Positions 1-7,453 are shown, numbered from the stretch's first letter. The stretch is 8,816 nt of DNA from JAZDLC01 sp043802345 (GCA_043802345.1 JAZDLC010000205.1:1-8816); one strand, 5' to 3'. Made by a program: numbers and translations. Notes: generated from the sequence alone by a model not told the origin.

Positions 1-558
1 CGAGAGGCCTTGCCGCCCCAGCTCCAGTATCACGTGGCCCGGATGCTGCCAGCCAGCGTCCGGGACTGGGTCGTCCGGCGGGCCTTCTGCGGCAGTCTCG
101 ACTGGGACCAAACCCTCGGCTTCGGCATCCTGGGGAGTGGAGAGAGCTACCTGCGCTACAACCTGGCCGGCCGCGAGAAGGCGGGTCAGGTCGACCGGGA
201 GAGCGCGGCGTTCAGCAAGTATGAGAGCTGGCTGAAGGAGAGCCTCGAGGGCCTCAGGAACTCCGCGACGGGCGAGCCGATCGTCCGAAACCTGGTGGGT
301 ACCGGCGAGCAGTACCCTGGACCGAGAGCCAAATACCTCCCGGACCTGACCATCCTCTGGAACGACCAGCCTCCCGCTCCGGAGATTCAATCGGAACGTT
401 TGGGGAGGATGACCGGTAGCCTGGGCACCGGGCGCACGGGCGATCACCAGGAGACCGGCTTCTACGTCGTGACCGGCAACAAGGAACGGCTGGAGCAGGC
501 CGCGGCTCCGAAACACATCGTCGACTTTGCGGCCTTCGCGCGACGCCTCCTCGGATAA
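1..558 (+). CDS. AlkP-superfamily phosphohydrolase/phosphomutase (type I phosphodiesterase-like), C-terminal part
   Basis: The reading frame is open from base 1 to the TAA at 556-558, so this is the last 185 residues of a gene that starts left of the window; a TTG at 10 is internal, not a start. The fragment resembles the C-terminus of predicted AlkP-superfamily phosphohydrolases (COG3379-like). It has a segment reading LRYNLAGREKAG, then EQYPGPRAKYLPDLTILW, and near the end the motif RTGDHQETGF, whose His (codon 445-447) matches the late metal-ligand His of the alkaline phosphatase fold. Known members are metal-dependent hydrolases or mutases of phosphate or sulfate esters; the substrate here is unknown. 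The N-terminal catalytic Ser/Thr region and any signal peptide lie outside the window. The gene sits 13 nt before a GMC oxidoreductase on the same strand, so the two are probably co-transcribed. Family assignment is fairly secure, specific function is not. Confidence 0.75.
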   Translation, partial: REALPPQLQYHVARMLPASVRDWVVRRAFCGSLDWDQTLGFGILGSGESYLRYNLAGREKAGQVDRESAAFSKYESWLKESLEGLRNSATGEPIVRNLVGTGEQYPGPRAKYLPDLTILWNDQPPAPEIQSERLGRMTGSLGTGRTGDHQETGFYVVTGNKERLEQAAAPKHIVDFAAFARRLLG

Positions 559-571
559 TGGGGTCGGTTCC

Positions 572-2116
572 ATGGAAGTCAACGGTCGCTACGACCTGAT
601 CATCATCGGCACCGGCGCCGGCGGGGGCAGCCTGCTGAGCGCGCTGGCGCCGACCGGCAAGCGGATCCTCGTGATCGAGCGGGGCGGCTTTCTCCCGCGT
701 GAGAAGGACAACTGGAACAGCTACGCCGTGTTCGGGGATCTGAAGTACAAGGCGGACGAAAAGTGGCTCGACCAGAACGGGGAACGGTTCGACCCGGAGA
801 TCCACTACTACGTGGGCGGCAACACCAAGATGTACGGGGCGGCTCTCCTGCGCTTCCGCAGCGAGGACTTCCAGGAGCTGCGGCATCATGACGGGATCTC
901 GCCGGCGTGGCCGATCACGTACGACGACATGGAGCCGTACTACGCCCAGGCGGAGCGGCTCTACAGCGTCCACGGCGAGCGGGGAATCGACCCGACCGAA
1001 CCGCCGGCGAGCGGCCCCTTCCCGCATCCCCCCATGAGCCACGAGCCGCGCATCCAGGAGCTTCATGAAGACCTGGAGCGGCTCGGCCTGAAGCCGTTTC
1101 CCCTGCCCACTGGAGTCATGCTGGACGAGGAGCACCCCGAGCAGAGCCTCTGCATCCGCTGCGATACCTGTGACGGCTTCCCCTGCCTGGTGCACGCCAA
1201 GGGGGAGGCGGAGGTCTCCGCGGTCCGTCCGGCCCTGGCCCTGGGCAACGTGACGCTACTGACCCGGACGAAGGCGACGCGGCTCGAGACTGATCCTTCC
1301 GGCAGGGAGGTCACGAAGGTGGTCGTCGAGCGGGAGGGCGCTACCTTCGCGTACCAGGGCGATGTCGTCGTCGTCTCTTGCGGGGCGATCAACTCCGCGG
1401 CCCTGCTGCTCAGGTCCGCCAGCGGTCTTCACCCGCAGGGGCTCGCGAACAGTTCCGACATGGTGGGGCGCAACTACATGTGCCACAACAACTCCGCTTT
1501 CGTCGCGATCTCGACCCAGAAGAACCCGACCTTCTTCCAGAAGACCCTGGCGCTCAACGATTACTACTTCGGCGCGGACGACTTTGAATTCCCGTTGGGG
1601 CATATCCAGACCATGGGCAAGGCGGACGCCGCCAAGTTCGGCGTGGCGGCGCCGTTCCCCCTGCCGCGCTTCGCGCTGGAAATGCTGGCGAGCCGTTCCC
1701 TCGATTTCTGGGTGACCTCGGAGGACCTGCCGAGGCCGGAGAACCGGGTGCTGCTGGAGCCGGACGGGAACATCCGTCTGGTCTACACCGAGAACAACCT
1801 CGAAGGGCACACCCGCCTGAACGCGAAGCTCAAGGCATTGCTGCGGAAGGCGGGAGGCCGGCGCCGGCTGATTCCCTTCTCGCTCTGCCTGCGCAAGAAG
1901 ATCCCGCTGCACGGCACCACGCACCAGTGCGGCACGGTCCGGCTCGGCAGCGACCCGAAGACATCGGTTCTGGACGCCAACTGCAAGGCGCATGACCTGG
2001 ACAACCTGTACGTGGTCGACGCGAGCTGCTTCGTCTCCAGCGCCGCCGTCAACCCGGCCCTGACGGTCATGGCGAACGGCCTGCGGGTGGCCGAGCACCT
2101 GAAGGGGCGTCTCTGA
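572..2116 (+). CDS. GMC-family FAD-dependent oxidoreductase (BetA-like)
   Basis: A 514-residue flavoenzyme of the glucose-methanol-choline family, expected to oxidise an alcohol or sugar with FAD; the substrate cannot be told. The ATG at 572 is chosen because it directly precedes the FAD-binding Rossmann strand: GTGAGGG at residues 13-19 (GxGxxG) and the ribose-binding Glu at 36 in VIERGG. A TTG at 527 in the same frame would add 15 unlikely residues and overlap the upstream gene. The C-terminal GMC domain carries the catalytic pair, His451 in THQCGTVRLG and Asn494 in AVNPALT. A cysteine cluster CIRCDTCDGFPC (Cys194, 197, 200, 205) lies mid-protein. No signal peptide or membrane segment is seen, so it is probably cytoplasmic. 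The ribosome site is weak (GGGG about 8 nt upstream). It starts 13 nt after the AlkP-like gene and converges on the second GMC gene. Length fits the family. Confidence 0.92.
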   Translation: MEVNGRYDLIIIGTGAGGGSLLSALAPTGKRILVIERGGFLPREKDNWNSYAVFGDLKYKADEKWLDQNGERFDPEIHYYVGGNTKMYGAALLRFRSEDFQELRHHDGISPAWPITYDDMEPYYAQAERLYSVHGERGIDPTEPPASGPFPHPPMSHEPRIQELHEDLERLGLKPFPLPTGVMLDEEHPEQSLCIRCDTCDGFPCLVHAKGEAEVSAVRPALALGNVTLLTRTKATRLETDPSGREVTKVVVEREGATFAYQGDVVVVSCGAINSAALLLRSASGLHPQGLANSSDMVGRNYMCHNNSAFVAISTQKNPTFFQKTLALNDYYFGADDFEFPLGHIQTMGKADAAKFGVAAPFPLPRFALEMLASRSLDFWVTSEDLPRPENRVLLEPDGNIRLVYTENNLEGHTRLNAKLKALLRKAGGRRRLIPFSLCLRKKIPLHGTTHQCGTVRLGSDPKTSVLDANCKAHDLDNLYVVDASCFVSSAAVNPALTVMANGLRVAEHLKGRL

Positions 2117-2118
2117 TT

Positions 2119-2140
2119 CTCGTACGAGTACGAGTACGGG
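2119..2140. repeat. short TACGAG repeat with dyad symmetry between convergent genes
   Basis: The 47-bp gap between the two convergent GMC genes contains two and a half tandem copies of TACGAG, at 2123-2140, the last ending in GGG. They are preceded by the complementary CTCGTA. The arrangement gives a 6-bp hairpin (2119-2124 with 2129-2134, loop CGAG), and 2119-2128 is also a perfect 10-bp palindrome. It sits where a bidirectional terminator would be expected, but the stem is short and no T-run follows on either strand, so a terminator role is only a guess. Confidence 0.3.
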
Positions 2141-2163
2141 AAGAGGTGAAGCCCGGACCCCCC

Positions 2164-3730
2164 TCAGGACCTCGCGGCCAGCTCGCAGGCCCTGGCGGTG
2201 AGAGCCATGAGCGTCAGCGTGGGGTTCTGGCACCCGGTGCTGGGGAGGCAGGCGCCGTCGGTGACGAAGAGATTCGGCACGTCGAAGAGCTGATTGCGTT
2301 CGTTCACCACCGAGTCTCTTGGATCGGTTCCCATGCGGGCGCCGCCGCTCTCGTGGATCGCCAGTCCCAGGTGCATGACACCGACTTCCGGTCCGACCGC
2401 TTTCCAGAGGAGGGGCCGCAGCAGGGTCGGCATCGGCATTCGGAGCCGCAGCCCGGCCGCCCCCGCCACCTCCTGGAGGTGTCTCTTCTGGGGTCTCGAT
2501 CATGCGCCAGTCGTTCTCCCGCCGGCGCATGGCGATGTTCACCGTCGGGATCCCGTGCGCATCGGTAACGTCCGTGAGCGTCATCCGGTTCTCCGGATGG
2601 GGCAGCATCTCGCCGAAGGCGGCCATTCCCCAGCGGTGGGGCGTCAACATCCCTTGCAGTCCGAAGCCACGGACGAAGCCGCGCTCCTTCAGCGAGTCGC
2701 AGTAGTTCGGGATGTAGAAGTCGAGGTCGGCGCTGAGATCGAGAGGCGAGGCCCGTCCCAGGGGCCGGCTGGAGTTCAGGCCGCGATACGCATCGCCCGC
2801 CGGCCCCGTGCCGACCACGAAGTTGTGGTCCATCAGGTGGCGTCCCAGTTGGTCGTGGCTGTTCCCCACGCCATGCGGATGCTGGTCGCACCGGGAATTC
2901 AACAGGATGCGGACCGATTCGATGGCGGAGGCGCAGAGGAAGATCCGGTCTCCAAAGAGCCGCGACCGCTCCCTGGTCCGGGGATCCACGACCTCCACCC
3001 CGACCGCCTGGTCGCCGGCACTGTTCAGGAGCACCTTCGAGACAGGCGCTTCCGGAATCAGCCGCAACCTCTCCGAGTCGATCGCCTGCTGAAGCGGAGC
3101 GGGAATGGGTGCGAGTTCCTGTCCCAGGATCCTCGGCAGGATCACCCGCCGTTCCGGCCAGCGTTTCTCGATGCGCTGCCGGAACAGAGCCGCCGCCTCA
3201 CTGAGGGACCCCGGTTCACTGATCTGGCCATCCGGGAGGGAAGGGATGCCATCCCGGCCGCCCCGCAGTCCATGGAAGCTCTCGACCCGGTCGTAGAACT
3301 CCTGAAGGTCTCCGTACCCGATCGGCCAGGAGGCACCTTGCCCATCCGTCTCGGCCCGGCGGAAGTCCTCTTCCGAAAGGCGCAGCGCCATTCGGGCCCA
3401 GGTGTGCAGACGACCGCCGATTTGGCGTCCCCGGATCCAGAAAAACGGGTCTCCTCCCCGGGTCGAATAGGGATGCGCCCGGTCGTCCACGTACAGGTGG
3501 TGGACTTCCGGATGGAAGGAGACGCTCCTCGCCTGGATTCCCTGGTTCTTGACGAACAGCCGGCTGAAGTAGCTTGCCTGGCCGATGTTGGGAGGAAGAT
3601 CCCTGGCGGTGAGACGCCGGCCGGCGTCGAGAGCGGCGACCCGGAGGCCGTTTTCCGTGAGTACCTTGGCGGCCCAGGTGCCGACGGCCCCGAGACCGAC
3701 GACCACGGCGTCAAACTGTTCCGCAGGCAC
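2164..3730 (-). pseudogene. GMC-family FAD-dependent oxidoreductase, broken by a one-base frameshift
   Basis: A second GMC flavoenzyme, about 521 residues once corrected. The GTG at 3730 is the first possible start because TGA TGA lie in frame two codons upstream. Residues 12-17 read GLGAVG (FAD-binding GxGxxG), with Asp35 ending the second strand. Later come GRQIGGRLHTW and HPHGVGNSHDQLGRHLMDHN, typical of the family. After NDWRMIET (about 2495) the homology moves to another frame, which continues LQEVAGAAGLRLRM. It carries the catalytic His (codon 2353-2355, AIHESGGARMG) and Asn (codon 2224-2226, GCQNPTLT), then stops at TGA 2164-2166. The total, 1567 bases, is one more than a multiple of three. 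One extra base in the four-G run 2490-2493 (CCCC on the coding strand) explains everything. Without correction the frame runs on antisense through the neighbouring GMC gene. This is either real decay or an assembly error. It is the last gene of the leftward unit, 69 bp after the HD gene. Confidence 0.85.
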
Positions 3731-3799
3731 GGCTCATCACTTTCCGGAGGCGACCGAATGGGGGGCGGTGCAAATCGATAGTCCCTTCTTCGCAGGGAA

Positions 3800-4339
3800 T
3801 TACGACAAACTCTGGAACGTGTCAAAGCTCATGAAGTCGGCGTAGTGCACGATGGTTGCCTCCACCGTGCGCCGAATCAGGTCGCCCTCACCGGTGTGGG
3901 TGGCGATCACGTGGCATACCTCATCCGGAACGCCGCATTCCTGCGCCAATGCGACCCCGGTGAATGGATGCCGCAGCAGTTTTCCCTTCTGGCTCTGCCG
4001 GGTCTCTCCGTCCACCTTCTCGTACTCGAGGAGTTTCCCGACGTCTGTCAGGATCGCTCCGGCGATGACGGTGTCCATGTCGATTCGGAGTGAGTGTCCC
4101 AGGAACTCCCGCATCGACTCCGCGGCCCGCCGGGCGATGTGCACCACGCAGCGCTTGTGCTCCATGAAGGTGGCGGTGCAGTTCTCCACGAGCAGGGTGA
4201 ACGGGATGGTCTCCAGGTCTTCCGGCTTGAGGGGGCTGCGCTGAAGCGCTCGCACCCACGTTTCCAGCACCTTCTCCCGCAGGCTCGCGTCCCGGATCCA
4301 CCCGATTTCCGGCCACATTTCCTGGACGGTCTCACGCAC
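3800..4339 (-). CDS. HD-domain protein with altered HD dyad (Thr-Asp)
   Basis: A 179-residue protein of the HD metal-dependent phosphohydrolase superfamily. The GTG at 4339 is preferred because GGAGAAG lies 7 nt upstream. An ATG at 4546 in frame would overlap the 3' end of the preceding gene and add low-complexity basic sequence unlike the rest. The order of candidate ligands is His67 (HKRCVVH), Thr98-Asp99 (ILTDVGKLLEY, where the family has HD), His124 (LRHPFTGVALA), His148 (IATHTGEG) and Asp168 (HYADF). The layout and the DVGK motif are clearly HD-type, as in HDIG and HD-GYP-related proteins, but the His of the signature dyad is Thr. It may bind one metal, act differently or be regulatory. 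It is soluble, with no membrane segment. It lies 133 bp after the XRE regulator and 69 bp before the second GMC gene, all leftward, so co-transcription is likely. Substrate unknown. Confidence 0.8.
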   Translation of the reverse strand: MRETVQEMWPEIGWIRDASLREKVLETWVRALQRSPLKPEDLETIPFTLLVENCTATFMEHKRCVVHIARRAAESMREFLGHSLRIDMDTVIAGAILTDVGKLLEYEKVDGETRQSQKGKLLRHPFTGVALAQECGVPDEVCHVIATHTGEGDLIRRTVEATIVHYADFMSFDTFQSLS

Positions 4340-4472
4340 GGCTCTTCTCCGGTTGGTTCCACGGTTCCGCCAAAGGCACGCTTCCCGAGCCGACAGGCAG
4401 AGACGATGCAGCCTACGGAGTTCCTGATCACGGCTCCAGAGCCTCCCGGCCTTCCCGGGGCTCCTTTTCCTT
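4340..4472 (-). other. 133-bp gap between XRE regulator and HD gene
   Basis: No gene is supported here. In the minus-strand direction the gap opens with a purine-rich stretch (GAAAGGAAAAGG). An imperfect GC hairpin follows (about 4439-4461, AGCCCCGG pairing with CCGGGAGGCT, with a small bulge). No T-run follows the hairpin on the transcribed strand, so a terminator is not supported. An internal promoter for the HD and GMC genes is possible, but I see no convincing -35/-10 pair. Confidence 0.35.
4344..4350 (-). promoter_or_regulatory. Shine-Dalgarno site of the HD-domain gene
   Basis: GGAGAAG on the minus strand, with its GGAG ending 7 nt before GTG 4339. It is the only good ribosome site in this frame and decides the start against the more distant ATG at 4546. 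Confidence 0.6.
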
Positions 4473-5465
4473 TCAGCGCTCGGCCGAGGCCGGAAGAACT
4501 TCCAGCACCTTGCGGTCATCCCGGGACGACTCGGTCGGCTTGGCATAGCGGGTCTGGAAGGCCCTCACCCGCGGCTCTCCGGAAACCAGCTCGTCCCTGG
4601 TCGGCGGATGGTTCAGCAGACCCTGGATCACGCCATAGGTCCCGCATCCGGTGATACCCGCAGCGATGGTGAGCAGCACGTTCTCGTTGGTCAGCCGGGG
4701 ACGGAACACGATGAGCAGCAGACCGGCGTCAAGCGACGTCTGACCCGCCCCGCGGTAGACCGACTCCGCCACCATCTGTCCGCTGGCCACGTCCACGATG
4801 CCGAGCCCGGACCGGCCCGCCAGGCCGAGCACGCTTTCGCGAAGCCGTCCGGGATCGGCCAGCCTCAGGGGAGGTCCCTTCTCCAGCAGGGTCGGGTCCT
4901 TGCGGCATCCAGGGTACAGCTCCCGCAGGGCCAGCTCGCAGGCCGGGTTGACCTTGGGCGAGCCGATGATAACCACGTTCTCCCGGCCGAACAGGTCCAG
5001 CAGGTGCGATCGATCTTCCGCGCCAAAGGCCGGGATCGAGAAGAACTCCATCCGGTCCCGCACCTCCGGCACATGCCGCCGGATGTGATTCAGCAGCAGC
5101 GCCTTGGCCCGGAAGTCCCACATGTCGACGGTGGTGCGCAGGATCAGCTCCCTGTAGGCGCCCTTTGCCGCGCCTACGGGCGCGTCGGTGACATCATGGG
5201 TGCCGAACAGAAACGTGACCGACTTGCTGGCCCGAAACGGTTCCAGGAAGTCCTCGCTGTCGTCCATCAGGGAGAACAGCTCGCTGACATCGCCGGTGCC
5301 GAGGCGGGCCGCGAGCCGTTCGAGCGTGTCGACGCGGATCTCCTTGAAGTCCTGGGCGATCAACTTCTGCACGGTGCTGCGGGCGACTCCCGCCTGATCC
5401 GCGAACTGCGCGTTCGACAGCCCCAGCTTGCGGATCGCCCGGCTCAGGTGACTTACGAGGCGCAT
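4473..5465 (-). CDS. XRE-family transcriptional regulator with unrecognised C-terminal sensor-like domain
   Basis: A 330-residue protein. Residues about 10-56 form a Cro/C1-type helix-turn-helix: AIRKLGLSNAQFADQAGVAR, then STVQKLIAQ, then VDTLERLAARL. The rest, about residues 80-290, is not a domain I recognise. It has FLFGTHDVTDAP (85-96), a strand-loop NVVIIGSPKVNP (163-174) and, near the end, DAGLLLIVFRPRLTNENVLL (246-265) followed by AAGITGCGTYG (268-278). The alternating hydrophobic strands and glycine loops suggest an alpha/beta nucleotide- or ligand-binding fold; this is inference. It is cytoplasmic. The start ATG 5465 is supported by GAGGAA 5 nt upstream and overlaps the end of hyuA by 13 bp (hyuA stop 5453-5455), so translation is probably coupled. 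It most likely regulates its own operon in response to the pathway substrate. The helix-turn-helix assignment is strong, the sensor role is a guess. Confidence 0.82.
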   Translation of the reverse strand: MRLVSHLSRAIRKLGLSNAQFADQAGVARSTVQKLIAQDFKEIRVDTLERLAARLGTGDVSELFSLMDDSEDFLEPFRASKSVTFLFGTHDVTDAPVGAAKGAYRELILRTTVDMWDFRAKALLLNHIRRHVPEVRDRMEFFSIPAFGAEDRSHLLDLFGRENVVIIGSPKVNPACELALRELYPGCRKDPTLLEKGPPLRLADPGRLRESVLGLAGRSGLGIVDVASGQMVAESVYRGAGQTSLDAGLLLIVFRPRLTNENVLLTIAAGITGCGTYGVIQGLLNHPPTRDELVSGEPRVRAFQTRYAKPTESSRDDRKVLEVLPASAER

Positions 5466-7453
5466 GACCGTTCCTCAAGGAGGCGCAGGTTCTCCCCGGC
5501 ATCGACCGTGGCCGAGAAGCCGGGCTCCACGACAGTCGTGGCGCTGAGTTCCTCGATGATGGCCGGGCCCTCGATCCGGTGCCCCGGCAACAGGGCGGAG
5601 CGGTCGAAGCAGGGAATGCGGGCGGAGTTGCCGGAGAACCAGACAACACGCTCCTCGAGGATCGCAGAGCGAGGAGCCCCGCGGACCTTTCCTGCCGGAG
5701 GCTGCGCCGGATTCCGCCGCCTGGAGCGTACCTGCAGCCTGACCCTGGCATGGACCACCTCGACCGCCCGGTCACAGAAGGCATGGCCGAAGCGATCCTG
5801 GTGCGCGGCGTGGAAAGCGGCAGCCAGGTTCCGCACCGAACGGGAATACTGGAGCGGCAGCGTGAAGGTCTGGCCCGCGTAGCGGCAATCGAGCAACCGC
5901 AGCACATGGGGCGGGCGGTTTGCCTCCAGCAGGCCGTCAGCCCTCAGCTCTTCGGTTCCGGAGCGGACCAGCGCCTCGAGCGCTTCCTCCACGCGGTCCC
6001 TTTCCGCGTCCGGATCCCGGATCAACACCGAGCGGACCAGGTCACGCTCCGCGTCCGCCAGGGCCATGCCGTAAGCGGAGAGATTTCCCGGAAGCGGCGG
6101 CACCAGCGCGAAACTGCACGGCAACGCCGAGGAGAGCCTGGCCGCGTGGAGCGGGCCCGCGCCGCCAAACGCCACCAGCGGTAGCCGGCGGGGATCGATG
6201 CCCCGCTCGACCGCCACCACGCGGGCCGCGCGGGCCATGGTGGCGTCCGCCACGGCCAGGACTCCCTCCGCCGCCTCACGGGCTTTCAGACCGAGCCGCT
6301 TCCCGAGCCGCTCCAGGGCAAGGTGGGAGCGGTCGGCGAACAGTGTGACCTCGGCGCCGGCGAGGCTCTCCGGCAACCGGCCCAGCACCAGATGGGCGTC
6401 CGTCACGGTCGGCTCGTCCGAGCGGCCGTAGCAGGCCGGCCCCGGATCGGAACCGGCGGAGGTGGGGCCGACCTGCAGCAGGCCGGCCCGATCGACCCAG
6501 GCGATCGACCCACCGCCCGCGCCCACGGTCTGGATGTCGAGAGAGGGAACCAGCAGCGGCAGACCGTCGACGGTGATCTCTCCCCGGCGCAAGGGCGCCC
6601 CCTCGATCAACGAAACGTCGGTGGAAGTGCCTCCCATGTCGAGCGCCAGTGCGCTCTTGAGACCGGCCGTCTGCGCGAGCCTGGCCACCGCGACCGCGCC
6701 CCCCGCGGGTCCCGAGAGGACCAGCCGCACCGGAGTCCGGGCCGCGCCGGCGACCCGCGCCATCCCCCCATTCGACTGGAACACGAACAACTTCACTCCC
6801 GGCAGGGCCTGTTCGAGACTCTCCAGGTAGTCGGTCAGCTTCGGGACCAGGGCGGCATTGGCGCAGGTGGTGGAGAACCGCTCGTACTCCCTGACTTCAG
6901 GCGCGACGTCCGCGGTCAGGCTGATCGGCAGGCCGAGCGACCGCAGGGCCCGCTCCACCTGGCGTTCGCCGCGCTCGTTCAGGAAGGAGAAGAGCAGCCC
7001 CACGGCGATCGCCTCGGGCCGGATCTTCTCGATCCGCCGCCTCAGTCGGAGCAGATCCTGCCGCGAGAGCGTCTCGATCGCGGTGCCGTCGCTGGCGACC
7101 CTCTCCGCCACGCCGAGCCGCCGGTTCCGCGGCACCAGAGGCGCCGGCTTCCTGACCTCCAGGGAGTACAGCTCCGGCCTGGCCTGGCGGCCGATTTCCA
7201 GCAGATCCTCGAGACCCCGGTTGGTGACGAACGCCACCTTCGCCAGCTTCCGCTCCAGGATCGCGTTGGTGGCCACGGTCGACCCATGGACCAGCACGGC
7301 GCCCGCGGGAAGCGGCAGCCGCTTCTCGAGCCCCGCCAGGATCGCACGGGCCGGATCGTCCGGAGTGGAAGGGAGCTTCAGCAGGCTCAGCCGGCCTCGG
7401 TGGATGAACACGAAGTCCGTGAAGGTGCCGCCTGTGTCGACGCCGATTCGCAT
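5453..7453 (-). CDS. Hydantoinase/5-oxoprolinase family protein, HyuA-type ATPase subunit
   Basis: A 666-residue protein, near full length for HyuA (usually about 650-720). The family (N-methylhydantoinase A, N-terminal half of 5-oxoprolinase, acetone carboxylase beta subunit) uses ATP to phosphorylate a cyclic amide or carbonyl substrate, normally with a HyuB-type partner. The start ATG 7453 gives MRIGVDTGGTFTDF, the phosphate-binding loop at the extreme N-terminus as in relatives. An in-frame ATG at 7525 would add 24 basic, low-complexity residues. Neither start has a good ribosome site. Further family motifs are HGSTVATNAILER, VREYERFSTT, FQSNGG, LSGPAGG, ALDMGGTSTDVSL (about residues 268-280) and VAFGGAGPLHAARL (about 424-437). 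It is cytoplasmic. It is the first gene of the leftward unit and overlaps the regulator by 13 bp. No HyuB gene lies in the unit. The exact substrate is unknown. Confidence 0.92.
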   Translation of the reverse strand: MRIGVDTGGTFTDFVFIHRGRLSLLKLPSTPDDPARAILAGLEKRLPLPAGAVLVHGSTVATNAILERKLAKVAFVTNRGLEDLLEIGRQARPELYSLEVRKPAPLVPRNRRLGVAERVASDGTAIETLSRQDLLRLRRRIEKIRPEAIAVGLLFSFLNERGERQVERALRSLGLPISLTADVAPEVREYERFSTTCANAALVPKLTDYLESLEQALPGVKLFVFQSNGGMARVAGAARTPVRLVLSGPAGGAVAVARLAQTAGLKSALALDMGGTSTDVSLIEGAPLRRGEITVDGLPLLVPSLDIQTVGAGGGSIAWVDRAGLLQVGPTSAGSDPGPACYGRSDEPTVTDAHLVLGRLPESLAGAEVTLFADRSHLALERLGKRLGLKAREAAEGVLAVADATMARAARVVAVERGIDPRRLPLVAFGGAGPLHAARLSSALPCSFALVPPLPGNLSAYGMALADAERDLVRSVLIRDPDAERDRVEEALEALVRSGTEELRADGLLEANRPPHVLRLLDCRYAGQTFTLPLQYSRSVRNLAAAFHAAHQDRFGHAFCDRAVEVVHARVRLQVRSRRRNPAQPPAGKVRGAPRSAILEERVVWFSGNSARIPCFDRSALLPGHRIEGPAIIEELSATTVVEPGFSATVDAGENLRLLEERSCAS
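5471..5476 (-). promoter_or_regulatory. Shine-Dalgarno site of the XRE regulator, inside hyuA
   Basis: GAGGAA on the minus strand, 5 nt before ATG 5465 and within the last codons of the hyuA-like gene. It supports the chosen start and translational coupling of the two overlapping genes. Confidence 0.6.

Noticed and set aside
254..1195. Minus-strand frame of 313 residues over the AlkP-like and GMC genes.
   Set aside because: Antisense shadow of two well-supported genes; composition is typical of GC-rich antisense frames and no domain is visible.
1256..2489. Long minus-strand frame continuing the second GMC protein to 824 residues.
   Set aside because: After the frameshift it is antisense to the first GMC gene, rich in Arg, Gly and Pro, and carries no family motif; the true C-terminal half lies in another frame at 2164-2490.
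2294..3781. Plus-strand frame of 495 residues over the second GMC gene.
   Set aside because: Mirror frame of a gene with clear FAD and catalytic motifs on the other strand; no motif of its own.
4439..4461. Imperfect GC hairpin as terminator between regulator and HD gene.
   Set aside because: No T-run follows on the transcribed strand; the T-rich stretch lies on the wrong side for leftward transcription.
4340..4546. N-terminal extension of the HD protein to the ATG at 4546.
   Set aside because: It overlaps the 3' end of the regulator gene and is basic and low-complexity; GTG 4339 has a good ribosome site.
4608..5882. Plus-strand frame of 424 residues across the regulator and hyuA 3' end.
   Set aside because: Antisense to two genes with recognisable domains; composition rich in Gln, Arg and Gly, no domain.
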